Positions 35,101 to 50,100 of a DNA stretch of 64,000 nt are shown here, piece after piece. The stretch covers positions 45,398,000 to 45,461,999 of the forward strand of contig OX457029.1 in assembly GCA_949752745.1 (NCBI GenBank), in the 5' to 3' direction. The stretch's first letter is position 1; each line of letters begins with the position of its first letter. The position numbers were made by a program, and so were the translations under genes. The DNA is from Protula sp. h YS-2021 (lineage: Eukaryota; Annelida; Polychaeta; Sabellida; Serpulidae). A model generated the notes under the pieces. It worked only from the letters and a program-made list of their open reading frames with translations. It made no database searches and was not told the DNA's origin.

Positions 35101-38100
35101 TGTTGCAGCGAAATACCTGTTGTAATTCTGGCTGGCTACCGTAGCGATTTGCCTCGTCATCCTGTAACATGCAGGGTTCAAACACATGCAGTGTTAGTAG
35201 GAATAGCAGCACACCTCGAAGTGCAATTAAAGTCAGTTAGCAAGTACGGCATAAAAATTAAACGCGCAATTTTTTCAAAAATTAAAAAAATAGTATGAAT
35301 AGCTTGCATGCAAAGGGGTTTATCAAGAAATATCGGATATTATCTTAGGAAGGCACTCCCTAATCATGACGTCAACGACTGGAAATAACGCGTGCCGGAA
35401 AATGGACATAGTGGCTAAAATTTGGGACACAAGTGGACGCCATTACGTTGAAAAACACACCCAAGCAAGCTAAGCTAAAAAGCAGCTTTTGCTTTATTGT
35501 ATAAACTGTTAATGCTACCAGTTTCCATTTTAACAGTCGAGGATCGTTCACACTTGTACGAATTGCTCCCGTTAATCATACAGAAAACTGCCGTTTGAGG
35601 ACATTCCAATACGGAACTGCCTGGGAAAGCTTTCTAAAAGACAGTGCGGTATCAATCCTGGAAAACACTTCCATGACACGAACATATTTCTGTCACCAGC
35701 GGTGATTCTGGTGTGTCGAGTTTACCGAATCTTAGAACTGAGGTGTACTTCAGCTGTGTCGCATTACTCACTCAGCAACTCACACAAACGGTGTGAATAG
35801 GCGCATAGAAACATTCCTCATATGAGCAACCCGTACAAGAATGAAAACAAACCCTTATATAAACACTGCTGATACAAGCAACCCGTAGAGATATGAATAG
35901 GTCCTTATAAACACCGCTGATACAAGCAACCCGTAGAGATATGAATAGGTCCTTATAAACACTGCTGATACAAGCAACCCGTAGAGATATGAATAGGTGC
36001 TTATAAACACCGCTGATACAAGCAACCCGTAGAGATATGAATAGGTCCTTATAAACACTGCTGATACAAGCAACCAGTAGAGATATGAATAGGTCCTTAT
36101 AAACACTGCTGATACAAGCAACCAGTAGAGATATGAATAGGTCCTTCTAAACACTGCTGATACAATCGACCCGTGGAGATGTGAAAAGGGCCTTTTAAAA
36201 ATTGCTGACACAAGCAATCTATATGCAACGATGTGAACAGGCCCTTACAAACATTACTGATGCAAGCAACACGAACAAGAATGTGAATAGGCCCTTATAT
36301 AAACATTGCTGATACGATGAATTTGACATTTCCACACAAAAAACTCGCACTGTGGGTTTGAAGGTCTGTTTTGAAATGTGAAAAGACTCTTGTAGTTCTA
36401 ACTCAAATAAATAATGCCGGCGTGAACAGGACCATATAAAAATGATCACACAAATCCAGGGTTGGAAATTAGCATGGGACATGTGGACCAAAGCACCCCG
36501 ATTTCCTGATTATACATATACATCTCTGGCCTCCTACTTCAGGCTTGGCCAACCCTTCCTCGGATTTCTCCTCCGAAGGCCTGGAAGCCCCCCCCCCCCC
36601 CCCAACAGAAATAAAAACCCAAGCCTGCAAACACTATACACTAATTGTAGGCTTGGGTTCTTTTCACGCACTTTAAACTTAAAACATGTGTAAAATCAGG
36701 AAAGAATAACACACCATATTATACGCGCACGCACTGTTGTTTATAACACTTCACTGCACGACATGCAAACCCTGCTCAAATTTCAATAATGAAACGTTGA
36801 CTAAATAACCCTTGAAATCATCGAGATATCCTTTCTGGCGCAGCTCTTTACGATGAACTTCTTCCAAGTGAGTTAAAACGTTCGTTACACAAAGCTGTTC
36901 CATGTAGACAGGTTTTCACTAACGACGGTTTTACTGTACACCAACCCAACGTGTAACTTCACATTACATGAACATAATGTAACATTACACGAACATTACG
37001 CGAACATCACAGAACATCACATCACGTCTCAGTAGCCTTTTAACGACGTCTTCATTTTGCTCCATAACTACAAAACGAGCTGAGTTTATGTAAAATCCAA
37101 TCACTCAATCAGCCCTGCAATCTGCCCCACAAGCTACTGGATTTCCTAACAGAGATTAAATCTATTTTATTAATCACGCGTAGCTGATGGGTATTGTTCG
37201 CACCTAATTTCTAATTTTAATTTTTTTTAAGGAGCAACGGGTGCTTTGTCAAAAGTAAACACAAATCACGTGATCTCAGTTTCTAAATATCTCCTATACG
37301 ACTTTCCACTTCAGAAGAAATTTCACCTATACACTCATGACGTGGATTTGTAGCACACAAGAACCATTTCAAAAATGCACCAAACCTACATTTTTAGAGA
37401 TGCTGGGATTGTGATAATCCTCATTCTCATGCGGGCACAGAGCACAGTGGACCTGATAGAAACCACGTGATCTCGACCCGTCCGCTGATAGGCTCTCCAT
37501 TTCCTAGACGAGTCAGCTGCAAAATATCAGCTATCCATACCCACAAGATGACTGTCGCTAGTCCCTTGTATCAGGCGTCTAATTTCCATGTTGAAGATAT
37601 TCAGTTCTGAGTTTTGAATTTCATTTCCCCAGTCTTTTCTAATGAAACCGACAGCCCAATCCTTCGCTATCACTGCTTTCGTGTCAGTTCATATTTCCGT
37701 TTTTTTTTATGAAAACAAAGTTTATAATTCCTTTCTTTATTAAGTAGTAGTTATGATGTCATATCAGCCGGGTTTATAACAATAATGCGTAACCACACAT
37801 TCTTCTCTTAAGAACCCAAATGGGCTTAAAATGACAGATACTGAACTGGCGCTCGTTGGCAGATACTGCAAAATACCGCCTCATTTGCATAACATAAGAG
37901 CATATATCCACTTTTTTTATCTTCTTTCTTATTTAGTTCTTTTAATATGCTAAAATTTTATTTTCAACAGATACTTTAAAAAAAAATGCCCAGGCTTTCT
38001 TACAATAAAGTACTCCAAAATGAACACATAAGGGTATCCGTTTTTTTAATATTTCAAATGATGTCTTCTCAAATTACCCCCCGACCCCTGTAAATCCACC

Positions 38101-41100
38101 TGAACACCGTCGAAAACTTGTTCTAAATCAACACAAATCCTTTTGTGACATTTCCAGTTCACTAAAAAAATTCCAAATCGTTCTGCAATCATATGGCCAT
38201 AACACATTAAGTCTCAGCAGGTTGTCTTATAGTAAATATGACCGAAATCACACCGCTTAACATTTTATGTCATTTAAAACTTTTTTTCCTTTTTTTTTTT
38301 AACTTTTGTACTGTATAAATGTAAGTGGAACTTAAAGTGATGCTACGTGTACGTCAAGACTTTTCTTATTTTTTTTTCAAGACCGAATATACAGCCATCC
38401 GCCAAGTACTTTTGACGTCACACTATTTTCACTATTCCTCCAATTTTACACACACTCCAAGCTGTACTTTCTCATGCATCCGTTTATAACCCCCACAAAA
38501 AAGAGAAACACAGTGATATTCAATTATATTCATACGTACATCAAAATGTCACAACACACAGCTATGAAATTACACCGAGAGTTGTGACATTTGAAAAAAA
38601 AAAGAATCAAATCGATGTATCAAACTGTTATTACGCAGAGAACACCAGCAACAGATCTATGTTACCTTCTAAACAACACCGTCGCAGGTTGTTTGTGGGG
38701 GTAAAAAAAAAAAACGAATACAATGACGGCATTGTTGAAAATAGGTAACGTTAAATAAATGAATACGCTTCCATTGAAGCCCTTACAACTGTATTCGTTT
38801 AATCCGGGTCCGTATTCAAATAAACATCACCAGTTTTACGACTTAAATTAACCACCAGCAGCTGACCCCTCCATTTTCTGCACTTACCTTTTTATTTTTT
38901 TAAGGTTTTACTTCAGCCCTGTATCTTCAACCGGTTACAAACTCGTGTGTTGCTTGTCAAAAGCATTTATACATCATAGAAATTCTAATTTGCGTAAAAA
39001 GAGGCCAGATCCAATATAAAGTTGAGTACGAATTGGCAAAAGTCCTTGGTGTGATGAACCGCAATCAAAGACAAAAATGGTCCCTCCCTTCCCCAAACCC
39101 ACCACTCCTACCCCCTCCCCCTCCAAAAAAAAAAAAATGAAGTGGTACCAGCCGCAGTGTTTATAGCTTTTACATAGTTTATAAATTCAGAACCAAGCAA
39201 CTTTATAAACATACGCATACAACAAATGTACAATTCCTTGTGTTAGGGTTTCGCTGTCACTCAACAAACAGATAGATCATATATCGCTAAGTTGCTTTGA
39301 CATGCCCCATCCCCACTTGAAACAATTCAATAGCCCTGAAGCACATGAAAATAGTTGCATAACTTTATACGACACCCATCATTTTATTGTATCTGGTGAC
39401 TACTAAAAACTTAAAATGGTACACATTTAAATGTCCCCAATATAAAATCGAGGATTGTTTTTTTTTTTTTTCTTCACTTTTGCCACATACTTCTACGAGC
39501 AAATTAAAGGCAATATGTCCTGCAGTTTAATTTACAACTAATTTACAACCAACTTTTTTACAAATAATTTTTTTTGAAAGTATGTGTGTCCAATAACCAA
39601 AACCATTTCTCGCCCTCATATTTCTTAAATCAAGGTTTCATTATGGGTTTACAAGATTAGAAAATTGAATCAGTTCTCTCCCTGAAGACACCGTCAAGTT
39701 ACTGATTTCCTCAAGATATTCCTTAAATGTAATTTGCCCATTACTCCGGGAGGTGTTAAATATACAAAGAGAGCCAACCAGGAACCTTTTCTCGTTATCA
39801 GGTTATGTGAACTCTAAGGATTGATGCAGTGACAGGACAAAGGCCAACTACGACTCGACATCGATGTGACATTTCACGAACATAATGTGTAGCTTTAAGT
39901 CGGTTCCCATGGCAATTAAAATTGAATACAATACGGCTGTTTTATAACTGACACTCTTTCAAGCAGGTATTTTCTATATATGTTACAGGGAATCTGTGTA
40001 ATCCGGGAATACGCGTATTCCCCCATTCCTGTAACACATATAGCTTCATGCCATGAAACTTCATATTACTTTATCTGAAAAAATTTTTTTTTTCAAAATA
40101 AAATCACTTTATGTTCTTTTTAATTTTAGAATATCGTTCTCAGTCGCTATGGCAGCAAAAAAAAAAAAAACAAAAAAAACAAAAATATGTGCTCCGCCGT
40201 AGAACATATTGAATTATACGGAATACCATAGCTGAGACCAATGATTTCTTGGTTGAAATAAGTAACACAGTTTCGGAAAATGATTCAAATGAATCTGTCC
40301 ACGACTCCACATGCAGTTCAATCCCCTACAAGCCCCCCACCCCCCCCCCCCCCCAAAAAAAACACACACACACACACACACACACAATATATATAGTTTA
40401 ATCCAACCTAAGAACAACGCATTAATTAGATGGAAGACAAATCTTTCCGCATCACAGCAAGCCGTGAAAGAACTACCGAACAACCGTCATCCTTTCTGTA
40501 CGGGGTTGCAGCAGCACAAAAACTACCAAAGCACTCATGTGTGGTTTCAAAACACCTAAATATTCAAGTATCCTGGTAAAAAGTTCCACTCTCAAGCAGA
40601 GCGACCTAAGCAAGGAGCTTTGAGTGGTGCCGCTTACCTGTCTCAGTTGCTGAGAATACGCAGCAGATTCGGGGTCATCTCGCTGGTAGCCCCTCGGTCC
40701 CGGGGCATTCATGGTCCCAGCACGGCCCATTGACCCGAACTGTCCATCCCCACCTACACAAAATATGGGCAAGTATTCTGGGTACATTCAACTATTGTGA
40801 CAATAACCTGTGAGCACTCTATGCAAGTTCACTGAACCGAAAATAAAATACACTGGCGCGGTTAGCCTGTCTCCAGTGATCCGCAGCCAAATAACCACGG
40901 TTAGCAGACATGCTGTGCTAATCACAAGCAAACAGGTCTCAATCATGGCGGTCTTTTTCAACAAGGCTAATGTGCATTCATACAGTGATTGAATGAATAT
41001 ATTACTTACCTCCATAGCTCAGAGGAAGCGTCTGGTTTGCAAAGGCCAAGTCAGCACGATCAAACACCTGGCCATACTGAGCCCGGAAGTCCCGCTCCAG

Positions 41101-44100
41101 GTAAGAGCACAAGTACTGGCAAATATGTGTGAACGTGTCGCCTTCCTTCAGCGGCTCATTCGCGTATATTTCAAGGCCGTATTCACCATGCATGGGCAGC
41201 TGACTCGATATGTATACCACGTCATCTTGTTCGCGAACCGTGACACATCTAAAAGCATCATTACTATGTCTAGACATTGGCAGTGATACTGGAGCGGAGG
41301 GGGGGGGGGGGGGAGGGGGAGGTGCAGGCTGGAGAGTAATAAGTCACCTTAGCAGTGGTGTATTGTTGGACTGTACATTGTCAGCATGCAATAATGCAAA
41401 TTTCAGCTATCACTTAGACTCAACTCTGCAGTGTGCATGGCGAAATTGTGAGACTGTGTGACTAACTGTGCCGACATTGCTGCTGACAGCTCAAACACAG
41501 AAATGAAAGCTGCCGTAGAATTTTGTGAACTTCCAAGTTTTTGCAACGCACAGCGACACATTTAATTTTAGTAAATTCGTCAAAAAAACACGTTTAGCGA
41601 CCTAATACATGTTGGTATTATAACTTTTATAGCTGGCCAAACCGTCAACAAAACGAAAGTTATGAGTTAACATAGAAGGGAAAATGGCGCCCTAAACTGC
41701 ACTTCAAAAGACCAATGATATGACTGTACTCACAAGGGGTTGGGACAAGTCAACCCACGACCGACTCAACCCACGACCAACTCAACCCACTTTGGTCAAG
41801 TCAACCCACCTTGTCCCGGTCAACTCAACCCACCCTACATACCGACTCAACCCACCCTGAAGGTTAACTCAACCCACCCTGAAGGTCAACTCAACCCACC
41901 GGTATTAAATCGTTCTAATATGAAAAAAAAAAACAAAATGAATATAAATCTTAATTTGAAAGAGGTTTAATTAAAATTCGAGAAAATTCCCAAACATCTG
42001 ATCTTCTCTGTGATCCATTGTCAACTTAAAATCACAGGAAACAGCTGAAGTGAAGTCTTATCGTGTGCAATTAGTAATGACACGCTGAGTAGGGATTTAG
42101 TCTGATGTCGGGGTAGGGGGATTGGCATTACGGGTTGATTCCAAATCGCAATTGGGATTAAGGCGTGTTCTCTGGCATTTTAAATGGGGAATAAACGCAA
42201 GATTTCAGTGGCGTGAGTTAACTGCAATTTACTCCGTAATATACTGTTGTATAAGTTTAACGGACTTTTCTTATTGGTTATTCATGATTAGTTTTGCAAT
42301 GTTTTAACTATAAAAAGCTCTTGACAGAATGGTCTGAAATTTTGTTTTTACCGGGCGCATCGAGTGAACTTGCGTGTAATCGTTATTATTTGGATAAAAT
42401 TAATTAATCAAACCTTTGAAATGTCGGATAAATGTACTAAATGTAAAAAGGACTCGAGGCCTCGACAGTAAATTGTAAAATGTGTGGATTGTTCTGCTTT
42501 GTAACATCGGATATGTGGATCGAGTATCTCACAAAGAGAGTACCAACGCCAAAAAAAAGGTAAATTTGCACAATTTTGTGTAGAAACCAACGAAAGTGTA
42601 GGCACCAAATGTGTAGAAACCAACCGAAAGTCAAACTGAGGTGAAAAAGATCCCTGTGAAAAGGATGTTTTTATGGTGTGTAAAATGTGGTGTGTAAAAT
42701 GTGGATTTCGCAACATTTCCTTTGTAGTATTTCAGCATCTTAAGAATGTTAACTTTTAGCCATTGACATTATATACGTATTTTTAACAACAAATAAAACT
42801 TGGTAGCAATTACAAATAAATTAAATACATTTAGTATGTAAGTACTACTGCATCAGTAAAATTACAAAGGTTTCGCCTCAAAAAAAAACGAATTTGTTAC
42901 ATAAATGATTGCTTTAGAGTACGTGTGTTTCTTTTATTTAGGCCTTAAGGACAAGAGGTAAACATGGAAGTAATAAAATAATAAAAAAAATGGGTGGGTT
43001 GAGTTGACTTTCAGGGTGGGTTGAGTTGGTATGAAAAAGTGGGTTGACTTGACTTTCAGGGTGGGTTGAGTTTGCTAGGGTTGACTTAGTCGTGGGTTGA
43101 CTTGACCCAAGACCCTCACAAGTGACGTCAATCATAACTGGAATCAGACTTGGGTAATTTTATACACACCACTGGCACTCTTTACCTTTCAAGCAGATCT
43201 GGATCCATGCCTTCTCTGTTCAGTCTCGCGTAGAGTCTCACGTCGCGAGACTTCTTGAACGAGATATTGGCTGTACCATTGGGCACGGGCAAAATGGCTG
43301 TCTTGTGACTCGCAGTGAGGCCATATTGCTGAACAGGTGCGCCGGGACCCCAATTCGAGTCATTGCAGAGCGGGTATGGGCGAATATCACTGGCAGCTTG
43401 GTCGCAGATGATTTTATATTCACAGGCCGCCTTGAAGATGTTCTCTATCTTGATGTACGTGCCGACGCGCTGCGCGAAGATGGTGAGATAGTACATGCCC
43501 TCGCGGGGAGCGCGCAGGTAAAACGTCACCCGGTTCTCAGTCGTTTCTTGGATGATATACCTCTTCAGTGGAATTCCTGCAGTTAAGCGCATTTTCGAAA
43601 GCAACTTTAAGTCTACACTTCTGAAGAACTACAAAGTCACCAATGTGAAATACGAATATAGATATTCAAATGTACCTGATATTAATGGCAACATTCTAAT
43701 GATACACCCCTTTCTTTACCAAATGAAACGTCAACGGGGACTGAGACAGGCACTCACACCTACTACATTAACATTCAAACTCGTTTAAAAACCTTCTTCT
43801 TAAAATAAATAAGCTGGAAGAGAAACTGAAAACTTGATACATTTTCCTCAAAAGTCCAAATCGGCATAACGCAACGCACCGGCAAGGGAATCCATCATGC
43901 CTTCGCCGAATGTCAGTTTATAGGTGAAGGCCGCCGGCTCGGTGTAGCCTAAGGTCAGAGTGATAAGGCCTTTCTTGGTATAAACGACGCCGCAGTTCTG
44001 CTGCAAAAACTTCATGCCCACAGTGAAGAAGAAGGACTTCACCAGCGGGAACTCCTCGTATTCCGACTGCAGAGAAAACGGTGTAAACTAGACATGTGTA

Positions 44101-47100
44101 TGCTGGAACTCGGATACCCCGGCTGCTGGCTATTCATGAAATATCATATCAACTCTAGGCGAGGTTGTTAATTATAATAATATTAACGGTAAACGTTAGA
44201 ATGTTAGAATTTGACGTTAAAAGTCAAGTAGTGACCTTCAACGACCGCTCAATATCATATCCTTAGGTCGTTGTACATGAAAAAAATTCGAAGTCCAGCT
44301 ATGCTTTGAATGACCTCTCAAGGTGACACTAATCTAAAGAGCCGGAAAAGCCATCCATACAAGAGTCAATCCAACTTTCGTCAAAATCCGTGCACGGAAT
44401 TTGGTGACATCATGTTCAGAAGGCCCACTGTTAGACAGTGCCGAAGGTAAATATTTGAAGTCCTGTTCCAACTCCGAAAGATCACTCAGGCTCTTCAAAA
44501 TCTAATCTAAACCTGGAGATTACTCACATAAATACTCACACAAATGTTCATCCTAATTCATTAACGGGGAATGAAGTTCACAAAACCCACCCATAAAACA
44601 GTGTCGAAGATAAAAGTCCAGCCGTGACCACTCAAGGTCACCATAATGCAGCTTATAACTTATGATTTTAAGGACTCATCTTCCATAATTGCACTTCCCA
44701 TCCGTAGATCCAGAATTTTTCAGAAGGGGGAAGTGGTGGGGATGGGTTCAGTTATAAGAAAGGGATTGATGTCCACGTTTTTTGCCCCGAAACCGAGGAT
44801 TTTCACCCTCATTTTAGAACAACTCGGACATACAGGTATGTTGCAAATCTTACCCCCGTAACATCCCTTTCCCCTTTTATCCGTCACAGCAACTAACTCT
44901 ACAAGCTTCCGGCTTATCTAGGATGTTTTGCTTCTAAAATAGTGTTCAAAAACAGCAATGAAAGAGGAAGCTAAAATTGGAAATGTGACGTCTTGAATGT
45001 GTTTTTTTTTTTTTTTTTTTTTTTGCTTTTCATGTTGACGTTTTGTGGCTTTTTATGTGAATATCACCTGCATTGGCTTCAAGTATGGGAGTCAGTGATC
45101 GAAAGAATCAAAACTAGAACTGCCTCTTTAGGTGTCAGTTTGTTTGTTGTATAAATCTAACGAAAACGCCCTCACAGTATTAGTATTGTAATAGGCCATG
45201 CTCGATCCAAGTTCGGGGCGATAAGAGGATTATTGTTAAATATCGGTAAATGTACACTTAATATTGTGGGCAATAGTACAGTGATCATCGACCTAAGCAA
45301 ACATGTTGCATTTTTACTCGAACTTAAGAAAATACTTATATTTTGGCAAACTACCCCTATGATTTTTTTAGCAGTTGCAGACGTTGGGTGGCCGCTGCCA
45401 TATTGCCAGCCATCTTGTACTTGACATTACGGTGTTATGAGTCAACTACGGCCATCTTGAAAACTGACCCTGGACTTAGCAGGATGACAAAGTTGCCAAG
45501 CGATGTCTTCCGGACAGTGCGAGTAGACAAGCTGCGACGGTTCCGTGATGAAATAGAAGTCATCGTACTGGTACACCAAATTCTCCGGCGTGTTCCTTTC
45601 CGACTGAAGATACCTAAATGAAGCATCATTTCAGTATAAAAGCACTGTGCCTCATGAGCACTCTTCCATCCATTTGTTGTATCTTATTTATTTATTTTTT
45701 TTTTTGAGACCACTGCTTTATTGTAAACACCCCCTCGTCTGGGTGTAATGTTCAGTAAAATTAGGGCTTACAAAAGAGCAAAACATTTCACAATGATAGT
45801 TCGAAATTTGAAGAAATATATTTCACGAATCAGGTTTCACTAAGGTGGTACCAGAATAACACTGAATAATTTTTTATCACAACTTGAGCCCTCTAAAAAC
45901 TGAACGCCTCTTTCGGGTTTCTTCTATTATTATTTGTATACATGCATGTAACTGTCAAGTTTCACCATAAAAACAGAAGATATTAAATTAAAACTCTTTC
46001 AGGCTTGCTTCTGACTGGCAACGCACTTTTTATTTAAAGATAGCATAATTTTCCATATTTATTTAAAGCAAACCTTGTGGCCCAGTGGCTGTCAACCAGC
46101 TGCCAGTTGCCATCTATAAACACAGCATTCCAGCTGTGGTTGAACGGCCCGCTTGTGATCGGGTAGCCGGGTCGATAGTCGACGCCCTTCGCCCAACCGG
46201 ATATTGTGACACAGTGAAGCCCGGCGTAGCTGTGGAACACACGAACAATGAGAGCGTACTGCGAACAGTCAACGACGTAGTCTCCTTCTATATAACACAG
46301 GATAACCTGATAAACGGGGGGGGGGGGGGGCGGAAGGCTCACAGCAGACATTGCATAACTTGTTTGGCGGCTTTGGGACACATGAGACCTGTCGGATTAT
46401 GGTTCAGATAGTTCAGGAACAACAGACACAGCTGCCCGAAAGAAACTTCTAATGAAATATATCTCACCGGTTGAAGGATGCTTACTGCAAATAGAATCTA
46501 AATCTTAAGTCCGGGTAACCGCAATTTCCCTAACGGATACGCTAAAGCCGCAGAATCACAAGCGAAGGTGAAGTAACGGGAAGTTTTCTGTGTAAAATTA
46601 ACGCTTACTCAAGTCCTGTGAAGAAAAATTTCCCAGACTGGCACCAATTGTCATTTTCAGATACATTTTACTACGTACAGTATTTACAACTAACCTGCAA
46701 AGGCACTCAAATATTTTTGCGTAAGTAGTTTTGCCGTCTTTGAATCCACCGAGCACTTGTTCGGGTGTTCCCGGTAATTCCGAATCAAACATGATTGTGT
46801 ACATGTTCTTCTCTGTCATCCAACGAAACACAGCTCTGTAACAGATACCGTGCAACTCATTCCCTGTGTTGGTATTAGTAGTGTTTCCCTTGAACTTGTT
46901 GCGGAATACCCAGGGACAAAGTCCCACGAGACACGTCGGGATGCTACATATCATAGGTCACCGGAATAGTATAAACAATTGTGCTGATTTTAAGCCCAAT
47001 ATTCTTTGTACCTAAGATACATAATGAACAGTACAGCACACATTTTACTTTCCTACTTGAACGGTCTAGTTCTACATGCTGTGCAGCACCTGACTGTGAA

Positions 47101-50100
47101 TTAGAATTGCCTCGTGCTGTGTCCACATTTTCTCGCGGGACTGTGTTTAAGAGAATACACAGCTACTGTAATTGGTTGTATCAGGAGATATTTCCCTAAC
47201 GAGGGGTTACAGAAGTAGCCAATACTGGATATACGTCACGCCCCTATGTTTAAGGTTGATGACTCAAGTCGACTACATCTCGTATCTGTATTGATGAGTG
47301 TAGAAATCATGTTCTAACACAGCGACATTTTAAAGGGACCTTTACTAACTTCGGTCGGATGACAAGCTTTCTCACAGCTTTTTCGGAATAATTAACTGTT
47401 GTTTAGCAACATCACATCATGGCGTCACAACGCCCTTAAACTGTAGCTGATGCAAGCAATACGTTGTTTCGTAACGTACCGTAGCAGCAAAGGCGAAAAC
47501 AATTAGCACGGAAACAAGTTGTCACATTTTGATGCTGACACCTTGGCAATGGTTCTCGTACATGTGAGTGGTCGTATACAGCCGATTTCCTCATCGTCCC
47601 GGCGGTTCACACACTCTTTGAAAAAGGTGGCCCGTGAGCTTTACGAAATAATGGTGACTTTTGCTTTTTATAGTTAAATATCTATCTATCTGGGAGACTG
47701 AAAAGAAATACCTTGCTTTTTCGAGCTGAGAAAAGTTCTTCCTGAACGCCAAATTGTATATCAGATCGCGGAAATTTCTGTAGTTCGTCTTCGCTTCCTG
47801 TAAGGGGAAAGGGAAGCAGTATTTAGTTACAAAAATTTATACAGTTTCGCTTTTTTACACTAAAATAAAAACACGAACAGTTCTGTTTACCAGTCGCATA
47901 ACTATGGATCTCAGACTATGGAAACTTAAGTGGCTTCATGGAATTACGAGGCTGAGCATTCGATAAGGCCCATCAAAGTTCTCCACAAGCAGCCAATCTG
48001 ACTTTCTAGTATCTGCTAGATGTAGGAAGATGGCGATCAGACTTAGTTTTACATGGTTCGAAATTGAAATATCTGAAGAAAAAAACCCTAGTTTTTAAGA
48101 AGCATGGTTGGGGGGAAGGACAACGGAATACAACGGTGGTATAAAATGAAACAGCAACTTATTCCTCGGCTACCTGAGAATGTAGAGAACAAGATATAGG
48201 CAAAGGGGGACTTCTTCATGTTTATTTTATACATGCAAGAATACGCGTCTTGTGGTAGGAAGACGTCGTTACACGGAACATCGTTAAAGCAGACTGCAGT
48301 ATTAATATAGAATTTATGTATTTTATCGTGGTCTGGTGTATAGGAAGCGGCAAACATGATAAATCAGTTGTTATCCTTCCTCTGGATATAACTGACCACA
48401 CCTGTTTACGCACGCGTGGCTCTGTGCTCTAAAATATACCTTGTCTGTCTGAGGAAACGTTCCCTTGCACACGACTCCCACACGATACAGTTCTGCTGTA
48501 TATCTTTTTTTTTCTTGAAAATCGAACGAATACCGCGCACATGTGAACACACCCGTCATCTATACTTCATCTGAGACCGTGTGCAGATAAATTAATCTAA
48601 TCTCTGTTAACCGCTTTTCGTCTACATCATTTCTCAGAGCTGAAAAGTTGAATCATTGATCAAGATTCCAGACTATGCAGACTGTCACTTCCGCAGCCGC
48701 CAATAATTCGACTGCTGTGTATAAAAAGCTACGCATCATAAAGTGTCTACTCTACCAAGTCCTGCTGACTTTACCATATTAGGAGATAACAACAGAATTT
48801 ATCATTAATTTGAGTCTTTAAATACACTAAGTTTTGTCAGTTGTGTGAATGTCGGGGGCGGGGGAGGGAGGGGGGGGGCGGGGTCGAGCTTTACCGCAAT
48901 ACCATATGGACTCCGCAGAATTTGTATTTGCGTAAATGAAATGCACAATCAAACATGCCTATAACTATTCAGTATGACTAGGCACTCTGAAATGCTACCG
49001 GTATGACGTCACGTGCTATTACGCTGCATATCAGAGACACTGCACGTAAATGTTGTTGTTGTTTATTAACACTGGATTTTGAAACACAAGAAGCCAGTTG
49101 TCGTTGCTGAAGTTCAAACTGTCGAAAAGTTCTTTAAGACACGTTTTTTAATTTATATAGGTTAAAATAAACAACTCCGTTTATATTTCATTTTAAGACG
49201 AAGCAGAACCTCTCTCCTTTCAGAGCAGGCTCTACTCCTGGCTAAAGTAAAGAACTGATTCAAAACAAACAGAACGTTTTGTTCGTGAATCAGGTTTAGA
49301 ATCAAGCTCTCGGAATGTCTCGCAACAACATTCTCCAAATCAACACAACCCCTTATCAACTCAAAATCTCTATAATATGACTGTATTTAGCAATATTTTG
49401 CGCTATAACTCGCGAACAAAGCACAGCAAAAACGTATCTGGGAGCAGCCTCAACATCATGCTTGCTGCGTATTGCTCACTGCACAATTACCGAGAACGCC
49501 GATACACAACACTGATACTCGGAAATGCATTTCCGCATGTTACGCATGGCCAGGCAACCAAAATGCCAGGCATGTGCGGATCATTGTGGGGCTGTGATGC
49601 AATGAACAAATATTTCCAAAGAGAAGCTACAAAACCAATTCCATTGACCTTCAATTCTTTCTTCCACACTTCTAAATAAATTAGCCTTGCACGGGTCAAA
49701 TGATCAATTGAGCAATGCCAAAGCATTAAGAGGATTGTGTGGTATATTGGCAACTGCAACGAATACAGTTTATTACTGACTTTAACAAGATTGCAGTGTA
49801 ACAAAGTGAAAACGCTGAGCTATTGTATTGAAAGCGACTGGCTCACCTGCTAAGTTCAGTAAGAAAACAGTGCTTGCTTTCAAACAAGACATGTTGTACA
49901 GAAAAGCAATTGAATTCTCGCCATTGCACTAACAACAAGACAAGTACACACTTGTGAGTTTGCGACATATGTTGATTTTAAAAGGACTCTCAGTCAAACC
50001 GCTGTGTACTGTATATTATGTTCTGGACGTATAATTATTCTTAGCAGCAAACCACCCCTTTTCTCAGGCTTAAACATAAGCAATGATCACGTTAATGTTT

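Larger units (their letters stand above)
35162..40637. other. KY intron 9 (about 5.5 kb)
   Basis: Largest intron of the gene. It holds the 48-bp minisatellite, a short MITE end-to-end derivative at 39976-40047, a C-run with (CA)n at 40337-40386 and AT-rich DNA. No further exon with phase 0-0 was seen. Confidence 0.5.

Noticed and set aside
35855..36217. 120-codon minus-strand frame with a 16-residue repeat
   Set aside because: It is the 48-bp minisatellite read in frame, inside a KY intron, with no splice context.
41740..41970. Asn/Pro-rich 76-codon frame
   Set aside because: It is the subterminal repeat of the hAT-like element, not a gene.
48954..48959. Another ACATGC|CT (minus-strand AG|GCATGT) site in KY intron 1
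   Set aside because: The only upstream acceptor would give a 28-nt exon of the wrong phase, so it is treated as chance. It shows that the motif alone does not prove an exon.
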